Shown here piece by piece: positions 1 to 4,870 of a stretch of DNA of 7,958 nucleotides. The DNA lies in contig CANHHI010000063.1 in assembly GCA_947460225.1 (NCBI GenBank), positions 1 through 7,958 on the forward strand, given 5' to 3'. This DNA comes from Flavobacteriales bacterium. Its GTDB lineage: Bacteria; Bacteroidota; Bacteroidia; Flavobacteriales_D; CANHHI01. The position numbers and the translations under genes are program-made. The notes under the pieces were generated by a model. That model did no database searches. It saw only the letters and a program-made list of their open reading frames with translations, and was not told where the DNA came from. Position 1 is the stretch's first letter, and each line of letters opens with the position of its first letter.

Positions 1-753
1 TTATTTTTTAACAAAAAACTGCAAAACCTTGCGCAAACGCTTGCAAAACAAAGCAAATATTATCGGCAAAGGATTTTTTTCTATTTTTTGCCAAGCACGG
101 TAATCTTCTTGCAAAGCTAAGATTCTGCTGTTTATATTTTTGGTGCTCGCACCCCCCATGCGCATATTCACCAAAAAATTTGGCAGATACACCATTTTGG
201 CACAGCTTTGGTACAAAGCCCTGAGCATCCAATCATAATCCCCAGCGATTTTGTATGTTGTATCAAATGCGCCGTACTTATCAAATAACTTTTTGCGCAC
301 AAATAAAGCTGGGTGTGCGGGCATAAAACCACAGCCAAAAGACCCCAAAGGCATGCGCCAAATGCGCTTGGTTTCTTGCACATTATCTTCTGCCACAAAA
401 CGCAAATCCCCAAAAACCGCATCGCAATTTTCTTTTTCAAAAATTTGAACCACCCTTTCAAAAACCGACTCATCGGCGTACATATCATCTGCATGCAAAA
501 AAGCAAGCACATCGCCTGTGGCTTTGGCTACGCCTTTGTTTAAAGCATCATATAAACCTTTATCTTGCTCGGTTTGCCAGTGTGCCAAGCGAGGCGCATT
601 TTTTTTGATGATTTGCTCGGTGCTATCTTTGGACAAGCCGTTAATCAAAATGTATTCATAGTTTGGATAAGTTTGCATAAACACCGAATCCATGGCATCT
701 TGCAAGGTTTTTTCGGCATTGTAACAAATGGTAATAATGCTTAATTTCAACAT
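1..753 (-). CDS. Family 2 glycosyltransferase
   Basis: A 250-aa protein that probably transfers a sugar from a nucleotide-sugar donor to a growing cell-surface polysaccharide on the cytoplasmic face of the membrane. The N-terminus LSIITICYNAEKTL (4-17) is the classic GT-A start. INGLSKDST (37-45) stands where most relatives have a DG-x-S-x-D-x-T motif. FLHADD (85-90) is the metal/nucleotide-binding DxD-like motif, and GDYDWMLR (171-178) matches the acceptor-side catalytic region. The length is normal for a single-domain GT2, and the basic, hydrophobic C-terminus (about 230-250) could touch the membrane. The stop codon is the first three bases of the window, so the gene is complete. Its start overlaps the end of the upstream acetyltransferase by 7 nt, which supports this start and translational coupling. 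One oddity is Asn38 in place of the usual Asp of the DG motif. Donor and acceptor sugars cannot be told from the sequence. Confidence 0.93.
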   Translation of the reverse strand: MLKLSIITICYNAEKTLQDAMDSVFMQTYPNYEYILINGLSKDSTEQIIKKNAPRLAHWQTEQDKGLYDALNKGVAKATGDVLAFLHADDMYADESVFERVVQIFEKENCDAVFGDLRFVAEDNVQETKRIWRMPLGSFGCGFMPAHPALFVRKKLFDKYGAFDTTYKIAGDYDWMLRALYQSCAKMVYLPNFLVNMRMGGASTKNINSRILALQEDYRAWQKIEKNPLPIIFALFCKRLRKVLQFFVKK

Positions 754-1292
754 ATTTCTCGGTCTCTAATTTCTTGCAAAGGATTGCCAGCGTATATTTT
801 ATAAGCAGACAGGTTTTTGCTCACCACCGAGCCCACGCAAACCACTGCATGTGATTCCACCAAAACGCCACCTGTAACCACCACCCTTGCTCCTATCCAA
901 ACGCCATTTTCTAGGGTGATGGGTATTGCTATTAAAGGAAAATCTGTTTTTTTATAGTTGTGGTTGCCACACAAAAGCAAAGCGTCTTGGGAAATGCACA
1001 CATGGCTACCAATCGTGCACAGAGCGAGGTTATCTATCCAAACCCCCTCGCCTATCCACACAAAATCGCCCAGCACCAAAAGCCAAGGATATTTGATGCG
1101 CACACAAGGCTTAATCACCACGCCCTTGCCAATTTTTGCCCCAAAAAGCCGTAAAATCAAGACTTTTAGCTTATAAAACGGCAAAAAACCATGTTCAAAA
1201 ACCAGCAAACGAAGAGCATACCATAAGGCTTTTTTGAAGAAGTTATCCCGGCTTTCGCTGTGTTTGTATTGTGATAAATCCACTTGTTTCAT
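747..1292 (-). CDS. WcaF-like hexapeptide-repeat acetyltransferase
   Basis: A 181-aa left-handed beta-helix (LbH) acyltransferase, most like the colanic-acid acetyltransferase WcaF/NodL/maltose-acetyltransferase group. It probably O-acetylates a sugar of the polysaccharide made by the flanking glycosyltransferases, using acetyl-CoA. The N-terminal 50 residues are an amphipathic helical part. From about 51 onwards come hexapeptide-like turns (GAKIGKGVVIKP, VWIGEGVWID, CTIGSHVCIS, VWIGARVVVTGG). CGNHNY (108-113) carries the likely catalytic His111, and YAGNPLQEIRDRE (167-179) is the typical C-terminal signature. Length is close to WcaF. The start codon overlaps the stop of the upstream family-4 glycosyltransferase as ATGA (4 nt), and the end overlaps the next glycosyltransferase by 7 nt, so all three genes form one operon. 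The substrate is inferred from context only. Confidence 0.9.
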   Translation of the reverse strand: MKQVDLSQYKHSESRDNFFKKALWYALRLLVFEHGFLPFYKLKVLILRLFGAKIGKGVVIKPCVRIKYPWLLVLGDFVWIGEGVWIDNLALCTIGSHVCISQDALLLCGNHNYKKTDFPLIAIPITLENGVWIGARVVVTGGVLVESHAVVCVGSVVSKNLSAYKIYAGNPLQEIRDREIC

Positions 1293-2389
1293 ATTTTCAT
1301 TAAATTTTGTTCAAATGCTTTTTTGATGTCTTGGGCATGCAAAGTTTTCACAATGTAATCATAGCTATTTTTTGCATAATGCTGGTATTCCTGCCAAGGC
1401 ATGGCGTTTGCCTTGTTGAGCGTTTCGCACCACAAGCGTACATCAAAAGGTAAATCAAAACCCATATTTTGCAAATTTTTAAATGGCGTTTGATCGCCTA
1501 AAATCGGCACGCAAGCACGCATCATCGCCTCCACAATAGCGTGTCCAAAGTTTTCGCTCCAAGAGGGGCAAAGGTAAAAATGCACTTGTTCATATTTTGT
1601 TTGCAGGTGTTCAAAATCCAATTCTCCCAAATAAATCACATGCAAATTATGAATTTTCTTGGCTTCCAAAAAGAAATGCGCCGCATAATTTTTATCTTCC
1701 AAAGCTCCTGCAATTTTCCAGGTAAAGGGTTTTTCCAAAGGTTTTTCAGACAAAGCACGCAAGACAAAATCCAGATTTTTAATCGGCACAATGCGCCCAA
1801 CCGTCAAAAAAAGATAGTTTTCTGCGGGTTGTTTTTCCGTATAACGAAAAAACACGGGGAAATGTGGCACCACCACCACAGTAGCATCTGCAATATTTTT
1901 GAGAATATCTTGTTTTTCCAGTTCGCTGGTGGCTTGAAAAGTAACGTTTTTATAAAACCCTAGCCAATTGCTTAGTTTTAGGTAGATTTTCTTTTTCAAA
2001 GGTTTTACCCGCAAAGCCGCATCGCTGAGCATACCGCTGGTGTTTAAAATAACCTTCGCATTTTTGCGCTTTGCCAAAAGCAAGGGCAAGATGCCAAAGC
2101 GAAAGGAAAAAAAGGAATGCACATAAAAATACGCATCATTTTCCAAAGTCCACAAAAACCTTAGGTATTGCCAAAGTCCGCCATAAAAATAATACACCTG
2201 CGTTTTGTCTTTATTTTGCCAGATATTGATTTTTACGTTTTCATGCGCTTTTTTCTCGCCCAGCAGACACGCCCCACTCACAATGCGCAAATCATGCACC
2301 TCTGCCATATTGTGCGCAAAATTTTCCACAGAACGGGTGATGCCACCCCAATTGTACAAAGGCGCATAGCCATTCACAAAAACATACAT
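1289..2389 (-). CDS. Family 4 glycosyltransferase (GT-B fold)
   Basis: A 366-aa retaining glycosyltransferase with two Rossmann-like domains, probably acting in exopolysaccharide or O-antigen assembly. Near the N-terminus, YNWGGITRSVENFA (12-25) is the glycine-rich acceptor/donor-binding loop of GT4 enzymes. FLTVGRIVPIKN (194-205) is the start of the donor-binding domain. ENFGHAIVE (279-287) is the EX7E motif that binds the nucleotide-sugar. The open frame continues upstream to an ATG at 2545, but that extension translates the hairpin repeats and looks unlike protein. I prefer the ATG at 2387-2389, because the protein then begins MYVFVNGYAP as in relatives, AGAGG lies seven bases upstream, and a -7 promoter element lies at 2417-2424, inside the longer frame. 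Starts at 2404 or 2407 are possible. It is the first gene of the three-gene operon. Confidence 0.92.
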   Translation of the reverse strand: MYVFVNGYAPLYNWGGITRSVENFAHNMAEVHDLRIVSGACLLGEKKAHENVKINIWQNKDKTQVYYFYGGLWQYLRFLWTLENDAYFYVHSFFSFRFGILPLLLAKRKNAKVILNTSGMLSDAALRVKPLKKKIYLKLSNWLGFYKNVTFQATSELEKQDILKNIADATVVVVPHFPVFFRYTEKQPAENYLFLTVGRIVPIKNLDFVLRALSEKPLEKPFTWKIAGALEDKNYAAHFFLEAKKIHNLHVIYLGELDFEHLQTKYEQVHFYLCPSWSENFGHAIVEAMMRACVPILGDQTPFKNLQNMGFDLPFDVRLWCETLNKANAMPWQEYQHYAKNSYDYIVKTLHAQDIKKAFEQNLMKI

Positions 2390-2416
2390 CAAATGCCTCT
2401 TCATCATACTTTTACA

Positions 2417-2424
2417 CAAAGATA
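2417..2424 (-). promoter_or_regulatory. Bacteroidota -7 promoter element for the glycosyltransferase operon
   Basis: On the minus strand this reads TATCTTTG, an exact match to the Bacteroidota TAnnTTTG element. It ends 27 bp before the preferred start codon at 2389, which leaves a leader of roughly 20 nt. I see no convincing TTTG -33 element at the usual distance, because that position falls at the edge of the hairpin repeat array beginning at 2437. The identical octamer precedes the methyltransferase gene at 6919-6926. Confidence 0.6.
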
Positions 2425-2436
2425 ACTTTTTTTGCG

Positions 2437-2490
2437 CAGACATTGTCTGTTTTATTCTGCTTCGCAGGCAAGATAACCTAGCCATTACAA
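2437..2490 (+). repeat. 54-bp direct repeat, copy 1
   Basis: This segment, from CAGACATTGTCTG to GCCATTACAA, recurs at 3202-3255 in the same orientation with one difference (T versus C at position 22 of the repeat). It contains two of the triloop hairpins plus a non-palindromic tail AAGATAACCTAGCCATTACA. The two copies bracket the candidate ncRNA locus. Confidence 0.9.
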
Positions 2491-2519
2491 CGCCTGCCGT
2501 AGGCAGCGCACATCGTGCG
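2491..2519 (+). repeat. 29-bp direct repeat, copy 1
   Basis: It begins CGCCTGCCGTAGGCAG, ends CATCGTGCG, and recurs at 2624-2652 with a single change (T to A) in the loop of the first hairpin. Each copy is two triloop hairpins back to back. The single change lies in a loop, so the stem is preserved. Confidence 0.85.
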
Positions 2520-2623
2520 CAGGCAGAGCCTGTTTTAATCTGCACTGCGTGCAGGCGTTGTAATCAATGGTTGTGTGTTTTTTGGAACGGTTACAAACCG
2601 TTCCCTACGTTTTGGGTGTGCAT

Positions 2624-2652
2624 CGCCTGCCGAAGGCAGCGCACATCGTGCG
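2624..2652 (+). repeat. 29-bp direct repeat, copy 2
   Basis: Matches 2491-2519 at 28 of 29 positions. It is followed directly by TTTTATTCTGCTTCGCAGGC (2653-2672), the linker and hairpin also found at 2450-2469 and, with one change, at 3214-3233. The modules are thus shuffled between copies rather than repeated as one fixed unit. Confidence 0.85.
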
Positions 2653-2710
2653 TTTTATTCTGCTTCGCAGGCTTTGCTATTACTAGAAAATTCATTTTTC
2701 CGCAAAAATA

Positions 2711-2743
2711 TTTGGAACTTTAATGGAAAAGTTTGTACCTTTG
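2711..2743 (+). promoter_or_regulatory. Bacteroidota promoter for the candidate ncRNA
   Basis: TTTG at 2711-2714 and TACCTTTG at 2736-2743 fit the Bacteroidota -33 TTTG and -7 TAnnTTTG consensus with a 21-bp spacer. Transcription would start about 6-8 bases after the -7 box, that is near 2749-2751, exactly where the 13-bp closing stem of the structured segment begins. That coincidence of promoter, stem and terminator is the main reason to read this strand as the transcribed one. Confidence 0.65.
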
Positions 2744-2748
2744 TTCTC

Positions 2749-2930
2749 GGATAAGAAAGTGTGTTCTTTGGACACAAAACACGCCGAAAAAATCGGCTGG
2801 GGTTATAATCATAAAAATATAACCCAACCTGACGGATAACCCCGCTGAAAGGCGTTTGTTGTCCGCGGCGTGTTTTACACGCTGAATGCACTTTCTTATC
2901 CAACCTTGCAAGTCGTCAGGTTGGGTTTTT
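2749..2930 (+). ncRNA. Candidate structured non-coding RNA, family unknown
   Basis: About 182 nt with its own promoter and intrinsic terminator and no credible open reading frame. Pairing seen by eye: P1 2749-2761 with 2889-2901 (13 bp, GGATAAGAAAGTG); P2 2776-2786 with 2866-2876 (11 bp, AAAACACGCCG); inside P2, hairpin P4 2800-2807 with 2818-2825 (GGGTTATA, 10-nt loop) and hairpin P3 2833-2840 with 2858-2865 (8 pairs including one G-U), which abuts P2 directly. Competing pairings exist: GCCGA-A5-TCGGC (2783-2797) competes with P2, GGGGTTAT can also pair with ATAACCCC at 2837-2844, and 2821-2834 is perfectly complementary to 2914-2927. Length and a closed end-to-end stem recall 6S RNA, but the interior is multibranched. 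I see no tmRNA, RNase P, SRP or retron RT hallmarks. No gene lies downstream on this strand, so a trans-acting RNA is more likely than a leader. Confidence 0.6.
2900..2930 (+). terminator. Intrinsic terminator of the candidate ncRNA
   Basis: CCAACCT (2900-2906) pairs with AGGTTGG (2918-2924) around an 11-nt loop, followed by a G and a five-T run at 2926-2930, then GTG and five more T. The 3' arm is also part of the 14-nt segment complementary to 2821-2834, so pairing with that upstream segment would dissolve this hairpin. Confidence 0.6.
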
Positions 2931-2939
2931 GTGTTTTTC

Positions 2940-3135
2940 ATTCATTCGTTGAAGATAGTCTTAAATTTTTTCCAACACACAAACCTGATAATTTGCCTAA
3001 GTTGCTTGCAACATAGATGAATTGCGGTGTTTTTATCTGCTTGCATACGGCAGATGCGCACCAGCTGGCGAGGCGTGAGTATTATTATATTTTTCATTCG
3101 TTTGGGGTGTGTACGTAAAACCCTAAATCCACAAT
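2940..3135. other. Intergenic stretch without recognisable gene
   Basis: No coding frame, tRNA or recognisable RNA is visible. It holds small inverted repeats such as GTTGC-TT-GCAAC (3001-3012), and the short phrase TTTTTCATTC occurs at 2934-2943 and again near 3090. It separates the candidate ncRNA from the terminator-like hairpin at 3136-3159. Confidence 0.5.
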
Positions 3136-3159
3136 GAAACCCAGCTTAGGCTGGGTTTC
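3136..3159. terminator. Strong hairpin, possible bidirectional terminator
   Basis: GAAACCCAGC (3136-3145) and GCTGGGTTTC (3150-3159) form a perfect 10-bp stem with loop TTAG. The tract after it is only moderately T-rich on either strand (GTATGTTTATTATT on plus, ATTGTGGATTTAGGG on minus). It lies between the plus-strand ncRNA and the minus-strand SIMPL gene, where transcription converges, so a bidirectional stop is plausible. Confidence 0.5.
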
Positions 3160-3177
3160 GTATGTTTATTATTCAGA

Positions 3178-3197
3178 GGTCTTGCCATGGCAAGACC
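3178..3197. repeat. 20-bp perfect palindrome
   Basis: GGTCTTGCC followed by AT and GGCAAGACC reads the same on both strands over 20 bp. It begins the right-hand hairpin cluster, four bases before the second copy of the 54-bp repeat. It could be another interspersed palindrome or a protein-binding site; nothing in the sequence decides between them. Confidence 0.7.
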
Positions 3198-3201
3198 CTA
3201 C

Positions 3202-3255
3202 CAGACATTGTCTGTTTTATTCCGCTTCGCAGGCAAGATAACCTAGCCATTACAA
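3202..3255 (+). repeat. 54-bp direct repeat, copy 2
   Basis: Identical to 2437-2490 at 53 of 54 positions and in the same orientation. The one change turns the CTGC arm of the second hairpin into CCGC, weakening that stem. The distance between copies is about 765 bp from start to start. Confidence 0.9.
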
Positions 3256-3301
3256 GGTCTGCACGTAGTGCAGAATAAAACGCACTATGTGCGTGCCTGC
3301 G
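3256..3301. repeat. Right array of triloop hairpins, inverted relative to the left array
   Basis: CTGCAC-GTA-GTGCAG (3259-3273) and CGCAC-TAT-GTGCG (3281-3293) are joined by AATAAAA (3274-3280), the reverse complement of the TTTTATT linker of the left array. Read on the minus strand, the order hairpin, TTTTATTCTGC, hairpin matches 2639-2670. Stem sequences differ but the plan is kept, so this block is an inverted relative of the left units. Confidence 0.75.
3274..3293 (-). terminator. Possible terminator of the SIMPL gene
   Basis: On the minus strand the hairpin CGCAC-ATA-GTGCG starts nine bases after the SIMPL stop codon and is followed by TTTTATT. The stem is only 5 bp and the T run only four, so it is a weak intrinsic terminator at best; the stronger hairpin at 3136-3159 may back it up. 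Confidence 0.4.
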
Positions 3302-4006
3302 TTATTTTATGGAGAATTTTACGTGAATATTGGTTTGTATTTTAATTTTTTGAAATTGTATGTCGCTGTCTTCTGGCATGCTGGCTTTGGTTTCTGCATC
3401 AAAAGCGTAGGCGGTTTTGGCTAATGGGCGATTGTAAAAAGGCATTTCCTGTTCGGTAATCACAAGGGGCTTGCCGATTTGTTCCCCAATGGCTTTGAGC
3501 AAATACTGGGCTTTTTCTTTGGCATCTTGAATGGCTTGAATTTTCACTTCTTTTTTCCACTTATCCATTTTAGAATGGTTTACCTTTGCAATAAATCCGT
3601 CTGTGATTTCCAGTTTTTCCAACTCCACAAAGACCTGTCCCACCGCCGTGGCGTTGGATACTTTCAAGGTGTATTCCTTTTTTGTGAGCACGTCTTTTTT
3701 CTGCCAACGAATTTTCACATAATCTGCATTTACATCCGACAAATACAAGTTGTCCAAGTCTATACCCAGTGATTTTACCGCATTTTTAAGTTTTACTTCT
3801 TGTTCTTCAATGCTCAGCTTGACTTTGCCCGCATATTTTTCACGGATAACAATACCGATATAAATTTCATCGGGCACAATTTCTTGTTCCGCCGTACCCG
3901 TTACCTCAATATAAGGCTGTTCGTCTAGTTTGGCTGGGTTGTTTTGCCCAAAGGCTAGCGTAGTGGCAAATGCCAAAAGGCTGAATAGTTTTTTGGTTGT
4001 TTTCAT
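3302..4006 (-). CDS. Exported SIMPL (DUF541, YggE-like) domain protein
   Basis: A 234-aa protein with an N-terminal signal peptide (MKTTKKLFSLLAFATTLAFG, cut probably before Gln21), so it should work in the periplasm or at the outer surface. The SIMPL domain fills the rest: IEVTGTAEQEIVPDEIYIGI (33-52) is the hallmark first strand pair, and KKEVKIQAIQDAKEKAQYLL (151-170) is the conserved helix seen in YggE-type proteins. The end returns to a beta strand (QTNIHVKFSIK). E. coli YggE is linked to oxidative-stress protection, but the biochemical role of the family is not settled, so I make no functional claim. It follows the C26 hydrolase gene by 17 bp with no promoter visible between them, so they are probably co-transcribed. 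The start fits the signal peptide. Confidence 0.88.
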   Translation of the reverse strand: MKTTKKLFSLLAFATTLAFGQNNPAKLDEQPYIEVTGTAEQEIVPDEIYIGIVIREKYAGKVKLSIEEQEVKLKNAVKSLGIDLDNLYLSDVNADYVKIRWQKKDVLTKKEYTLKVSNATAVGQVFVELEKLEITDGFIAKVNHSKMDKWKKEVKIQAIQDAKEKAQYLLKAIGEQIGKPLVITEQEMPFYNRPLAKTAYAFDAETKASMPEDSDIQFQKIKIQTNIHVKFSIK

Positions 4007-4023
4007 GGTATATTATTTTTGAT

Positions 4024-4797
4024 TTAAATTACTTTCTGCGCCTTTCTCACGGCTTTGGCAAATCTTTTGCCAATTTTATCCGAAAAATACTTGCTCTGCC
4101 ACCTTTCTGGGTGCCACTGCACAGCTAAGAAAAAGGGCTTGCCTTTTGGGTTTTCCCTTTCTATGGCTTCTATGATGCCGTCCTTGGCAAAAGCACTGGC
4201 TTTAAAGCCCATTGCCACTTTGTCAATGGCTTGGTGATGCGCCGAATTTACCTCGCCTTGTCGTTTACCTGTGATTTGATAAAGCAAACTGGTTTTGTCA
4301 AGGTGTATGGCGTGTGGCAAATTGTTATTTGCGGTATCTTTGTGTTTTACTTGTACATCGGATTTGTGCAAAAGCGGTATGTCTGCAATCAGCGTTCCGC
4401 CATAAGCCACGTTTAAGATTTGTTCGCCTCGGCAAATGCCTAAAATGGGCAAACCGATTTCATCAGCCATTTGAATAGCCATAAATTCCAGCGTATCTCT
4501 TTTTTCGTCTATTTGGCAAAGACTTATTTGTTCAGCCTGACCAAATCTTGCGGGGTTTACGTCTTCGCCTCCTGTGAGTACAAAACCCGAGCAGGACTGC
4601 AAAATCGCAGGCAATTCCGAAAGGGGTTTGTCGTACAAATTGATGCACTCGGCTTCGGGCAAGTGTTTTTGTATGAATTTCACATAATTGTTGCTCGCAT
4701 AATCGCCACTGATTTTGCTCAAAGCAATTTTTAGGCTGTGTTTGGCGTGTAGGTTTATTGCCGTGAGCAAAAATAGTAATGTAATACAATTTTTCAT
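4024..4797 (-). CDS. Exported class-I glutamine-amidotransferase-like hydrolase (peptidase C26)
   Basis: A 257-aa protein of the gamma-glutamyl hydrolase/PuuD group, which cleaves gamma-glutamyl amide bonds. TGGEDVNP (75-82), the nucleophile elbow GICRGEQ with Cys122, SAHHQ (185-189) and QWHPER with His229 and Glu231 give a complete Cys-His-Glu triad. The chosen ATG (4795-4797) yields a good signal peptide, MKNCITLLFLLTAINLHA, so the enzyme is probably periplasmic, unlike cytosolic PuuD. In-frame ATGs at 4836 and 4815 would add 13 or 6 residues; I cannot exclude them. Substrate is unknown: folate polyglutamates, gamma-glutamyl peptides or gamma-glutamyl-GABA are family options. It lies downstream of the HaeII-like endonuclease gene with no terminator visible between, and just upstream of the SIMPL gene. 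Confidence 0.88.
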   Translation of the reverse strand: MKNCITLLFLLTAINLHAKHSLKIALSKISGDYASNNYVKFIQKHLPEAECINLYDKPLSELPAILQSCSGFVLTGGEDVNPARFGQAEQISLCQIDEKRDTLEFMAIQMADEIGLPILGICRGEQILNVAYGGTLIADIPLLHKSDVQVKHKDTANNNLPHAIHLDKTSLLYQITGKRQGEVNSAHHQAIDKVAMGFKASAFAKDGIIEAIERENPKGKPFFLAVQWHPERWQSKYFSDKIGKRFAKAVRKAQKVI

Positions 4798-4870
4798 GGT
4801 GCTGGTTTTAAGCATTGGTAAGGTTTTTTTAGACATTTGGCTTATTTATGTAAGCACGATAAATGATTAT

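Larger units (their letters stand above)
2437..2672. repeat. Left array of short triloop hairpins
   Basis: About nine small perfect inverted repeats are packed into 236 bp. Most have a three-base loop: CAGAC-ATT-GTCTG (2437-2449), CTGC-TTC-GCAG (2457-2467 and 2660-2670), CTGCC-GTA-GGCAG (2494-2506), GCGCAC-ATC-GTGCGC (2506-2520), AGGC-AGA-GCCT (2521-2531), CTGCAC-TGC-GTGCAG (2540-2554), GGAACGGTT-ACA-AACCGTTCC (2584-2604), CTGCC-GAA-GGCAG (2627-2639) and GCGCAC-ATC-GTGCG (2639-2652). They are linked by a recurring TTTTATTCTGC or TTTTAATCTGC spacer. The stems differ in sequence while the architecture repeats, so this is a mosaic of palindromic units resembling REP-type elements. I do not recognise a named family. 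Some hairpin-plus-TTTTATT units could act as weak terminators. Confidence 0.8.

Noticed and set aside
2821..2927. Integron attC-like site: ACCCAAC at 2822-2828 region and GTTGGGT at 2921-2927 resemble RYYYAAC and GTTRRRY core sites about 107 bp apart.
   Set aside because: The pairing continues without the unpaired spacer and extrahelical bases typical of attC, no integrase or gene cassettes are visible, and the segment fits better as part of an RNA with its own promoter and terminator.
2749..2930. Retron msr-msd, because the ends of the RNA pair like a1/a2.
   Set aside because: No reverse transcriptase gene is present in the window on either strand, and there is no single long msd hairpin.
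2749..2930. Assignment of the RNA as tmRNA, RNase P RNA or SRP RNA.
   Set aside because: It is too short for tmRNA or RNase P, has no tag-peptide frame or CCA end, and lacks the conserved SRP tetraloop and RNase P core sequences.
2655..2941. Overlapping open frames of 73-82 codons on the minus strand in the intergenic region.
   Set aside because: They translate the structured segment and its inverted repeats, have basic low-complexity products without any family likeness, and no start signal.
2437..3293. CRISPR array, because of recurring short repeats.
   Set aside because: Repeat spacing is irregular, units vary in stem sequence, there are no spacers of constant length, and no cas genes occur nearby.
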